51,571 bases of DNA, from positions 1-51,571 of IMG/VR virus record IMGVR_UViG_3300013103_000012. One strand, 5' to 3'. Source of the stretch: a virus. Below the pieces are notes generated by a model, which did not search any database, was not told the origin of the DNA, and worked only from the letters and a program-made list of their open reading frames with translations. Positions 49,572 through 51,571 of this stretch are shown here, piece after piece. Numbering within the stretch: position 1 is the first letter of the stretch; every line of letters begins with the position of its first letter. The translations under genes were made by a program, and so were the position numbers.

Positions 49572-51571
49572 TGATAAATGTTACAAAACACAATGGTTCG
49601 ATAGAGCCTTTAGATGTTGCTAAGATTACTCGTTCACTAACGTGGGCTGCAGGTGACCTAAAGGTCTCTGTCTCTGACGTTGAGGTTGCGTGTAACTTAC
49701 ACTTCTATGACGGGATTCCGTCTAGTGAGATACTTGATATTACTATTAAGACTTGTAAGGACATGACGTCGCTACGACATGTAGACTACGACGCTATGGC
49801 TCGTAATCTTATGTTACAGAAGGTGTATAGAGAGGCCTTTAGTGGTGGTGAGAAGGACTTTTTACTAGGCTCTATTGATCGGAGTGTTGTTGCAGGTTTT
49901 TATACTCCTGTTTTACTAGCCTCTTTCAAAGATCCTGAGATACATGAGCTGTGCAAATATATAGACCACTCTAGAGACTTTAATTTCTCTATGGCTGGTC
50001 TTGAACAACTGATTGACAAGTACATGATTAAGTCCTCTGGGAAGTTAATTGAATCTCCACAGCACATGTTTATGGCAATTGCTATGGATGCATTCCATGA
50101 CTACCCGACGAACAGAATGGAGTATATAAAGAACTTATATGATGCTTTATCTACGTTCAAGGTTAGTCTGCCAACGCCTATTATGAAGGCTTTACGTACT
50201 CCGTCTACAGACTACGCTTCGTGTGTGGCTCTGAATATCGGAGATACGATTGATTCATGGACTACTGGTAAGGCTGCTATTGTGAAACACACAGTGGCGT
50301 CTGCTGGTATAGGTGTTGACATTTCTTCAGTGGCTTCTATTGCTGATCCCGTAAAGAACGGGACAATTTCCCATCCAGGGAAGGTTCCAGTGATGAGGGC
50401 CGTAGACGCTGACATTCAGATGTCGTCACAGAATGGACGTAGAGGACAGGCAACTGTTCATACGAACTTCTTTGACCCTGAGATTGTTACAATTATGGCT
50501 CTGAACTCACCAAGGACAGAGGCCTCTCTACGTATAAATGATTTAAAACACATTATAAAGTTTAATAAGTTATTCTACGATAGAGTTCAATCTGGAGGGA
50601 ACATCTCTCTATTCAGTGTGCGTAAGCACCCTGAATTACTAGATGCATTCCACAGTCCAGACGGAGACACTACAGACTTCATAAGAATATATGAAGACTT
50701 GGAGTCACGAGGACTTGCAGATGGTATTATCAATGCTAAGGAACTATGTCAAGAGGTATTCTTGACAGAGCGAACTGAGGTTGGTATATACTATGCAATG
50801 AATGTTGATGAGGTGAATGCAAATTCTCCTTACAAAGAGTCTATCACACAGACAAATATCTGTGTTGAGTTCTTGGCTCCTACTTGTCCAATCTCTTCTG
50901 AGTACCCGAATTCACCTGATGTTGGTATATGTATACTTTCAAATGTGAACCAAGGTTCAGTTGGAATTGACGAGTTGCCAAGGACTACAGACTTACTTGT
51001 ACGAATGTTGAATAACATTATGCACAGACAAGACCATCCAACACCACAGGCCAATGCTTTCGTAAGAGAGTATGCTTCACTCGGTATTGGTATGTCAAAT
51101 CACGCATACTTTCTTGCTAAGAACGATTGCAAATATGGCTCTGATAAAGGACTTCAACTACATGACGAATGGATGGAACACTTTCAATTTGGATTACTTA
51201 CAGCATCTAATAATGTTGCTAAGGAATTCGGAGCTGCTCCAAGGTTCAAAGAGACTACATACTCTGATGGTATTATGCCATATGAGAGGAAAAAGTTTTC
51301 AGTAGATGGTATACTGAATCAAAGATGTGGACCTATTCTACCGGAAACTCGGTGGGGTAGATTACGTACTTCTATCAAAGAACACGGTCTAGCGAACTGT
51401 GCATTGTCGATGGTGCCTCCTAGTGAGACATCATCTGTTATTGGGAATCAGACTTCAGGTATAGAGCCTATTAGGGACTTGATTACGATCAAGACTACTA
51501 AGACGGCTGTTCTTACTCAGTTTGCTCCTGATGCTTTAAAGCTTGCTGACAAGTATGACTTTGCATTTGAC
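49571..51571 (+). CDS. nrdA: Ribonucleoside-diphosphate reductase class I, large subunit (partial)
   Basis: The frame opens at ATG 49571 (after AAAGGAGCATTG) and stays open to the window end: 667 residues, C-terminus missing. The N-terminal ATP-cone (VTKHNGSIEPLDVAKI) is followed by YASCVALNIGD (redox Cys), GGNISLF and the active-site loop QTNICVEF (Asn, Cys, Glu). It reduces ribonucleotides to supply dNTPs. The small subunit NrdB should lie further downstream. Confidence 0.93.
   Translation, partial: MINVTKHNGSIEPLDVAKITRSLTWAAGDLKVSVSDVEVACNLHFYDGIPSSEILDITIKTCKDMTSLRHVDYDAMARNLMLQKVYREAFSGGEKDFLLGSIDRSVVAGFYTPVLLASFKDPEIHELCKYIDHSRDFNFSMAGLEQLIDKYMIKSSGKLIESPQHMFMAIAMDAFHDYPTNRMEYIKNLYDALSTFKVSLPTPIMKALRTPSTDYASCVALNIGDTIDSWTTGKAAIVKHTVASAGIGVDISSVASIADPVKNGTISHPGKVPVMRAVDADIQMSSQNGRRGQATVHTNFFDPEIVTIMALNSPRTEASLRINDLKHIIKFNKLFYDRVQSGGNISLFSVRKHPELLDAFHSPDGDTTDFIRIYEDLESRGLADGIINAKELCQEVFLTERTEVGIYYAMNVDEVNANSPYKESITQTNICVEFLAPTCPISSEYPNSPDVGICILSNVNQGSVGIDELPRTTDLLVRMLNNIMHRQDHPTPQANAFVREYASLGIGMSNHAYFLAKNDCKYGSDKGLQLHDEWMEHFQFGLLTASNNVAKEFGAAPRFKETTYSDGIMPYERKKFSVDGILNQRCGPILPETRWGRLRTSIKEHGLANCALSMVPPSETSSVIGNQTSGIEPIRDLITIKTTKTAVLTQFAPDALKLADKYDFAFD

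Noticed and set aside
1-51571. CRISPR arrays, insertion sequences, integrase or attachment sites
   Set aside because: No regularly spaced direct repeats, transposase or recombinase motifs, or terminal inverted repeats were seen.

Overview
The window is a stretch of a large, lytic-type tailed bacteriophage genome (Caudoviricetes) of moderately AT-rich composition. It has almost entirely plus-strand, tightly packed genes with 1-4 nt overlaps (ATGA, TAATG) and a recurrent AAAGGA ribosome-binding site. It carries phage replication and lysis genes, phage-style tRNAs and free-standing homing-type nucleases. The host cannot be named from the sequence. No integrase, transposase, CRISPR array or structural (capsid/tail) module is visible, so this is the early/middle metabolic and replication part of the genome.

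Layout. 1-720: end of an upstream gene, then a tRNA island in which one tRNA gene sits inside the anticodon arm of another. 744-5851: small proteins, a signal-peptide GH24 lysozyme and several coiled-coil proteins. 6007-10286: a ubiquitin-like-modifier style cassette (ThiF/E1-like enzyme, E2-like candidate, JAMM peptidase). 10297-16677: ThyX thymidylate synthase, then an RNA-repair group (RlaP-type nucleotidyltransferase, RNA ligase, CCA-adding enzyme) with a phosphoesterase and an HNH nuclease. 16678-24570: NAD metabolism (NAD kinase, NMN adenylyltransferase, a NUDIX hydrolase of the NDP-sugar/ADP-ribose type, nicotinamide phosphoribosyltransferase) mixed with small hypotheticals. 24571-26580: about 2 kb with no credible gene, full of hairpins and tRNA-like elements. 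It contains a segment matching the GTPase-associated centre of 23S rRNA and, further on, an ordered but weaker series of matches to the peptidyl-transferase domain. 26590-32241: a minimal GGDEF protein, a MoxR ATPase plus VWA pair, and a RuvC-like resolvase. 32245-46561: replication and recombination (T7-like family A DNA polymerase, DUF3987/primase-like protein, Dda/RecD-like helicase, PD-(D/E)XK exonuclease, Sak4-like ATPase, probable ssDNA-binding protein, UvrD-like helicase). 46722-51571: HU-like protein, a second GIY-YIG type nuclease, ATP-dependent ligase and the start of class I ribonucleotide reductase NrdA.

How it fits together. Nicotinamide to NMN to NAD to NADP can be built from three phage enzymes, which is the logic of the known NARP2 counter-defence pathway with an added kinase. 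The RNA ligase, RlaP and CCA enzyme could service the phage's aberrant, nested or interrupted tRNAs. The 2-kb RNA locus is the least explained and most unusual part of the window. Several small genes (3507-3731, 21378-21568, 27936-28157, 43363-43819) appear broken by frameshift, an in-frame stop or lack of a start, and may reflect real decay, recoding or sequence errors.
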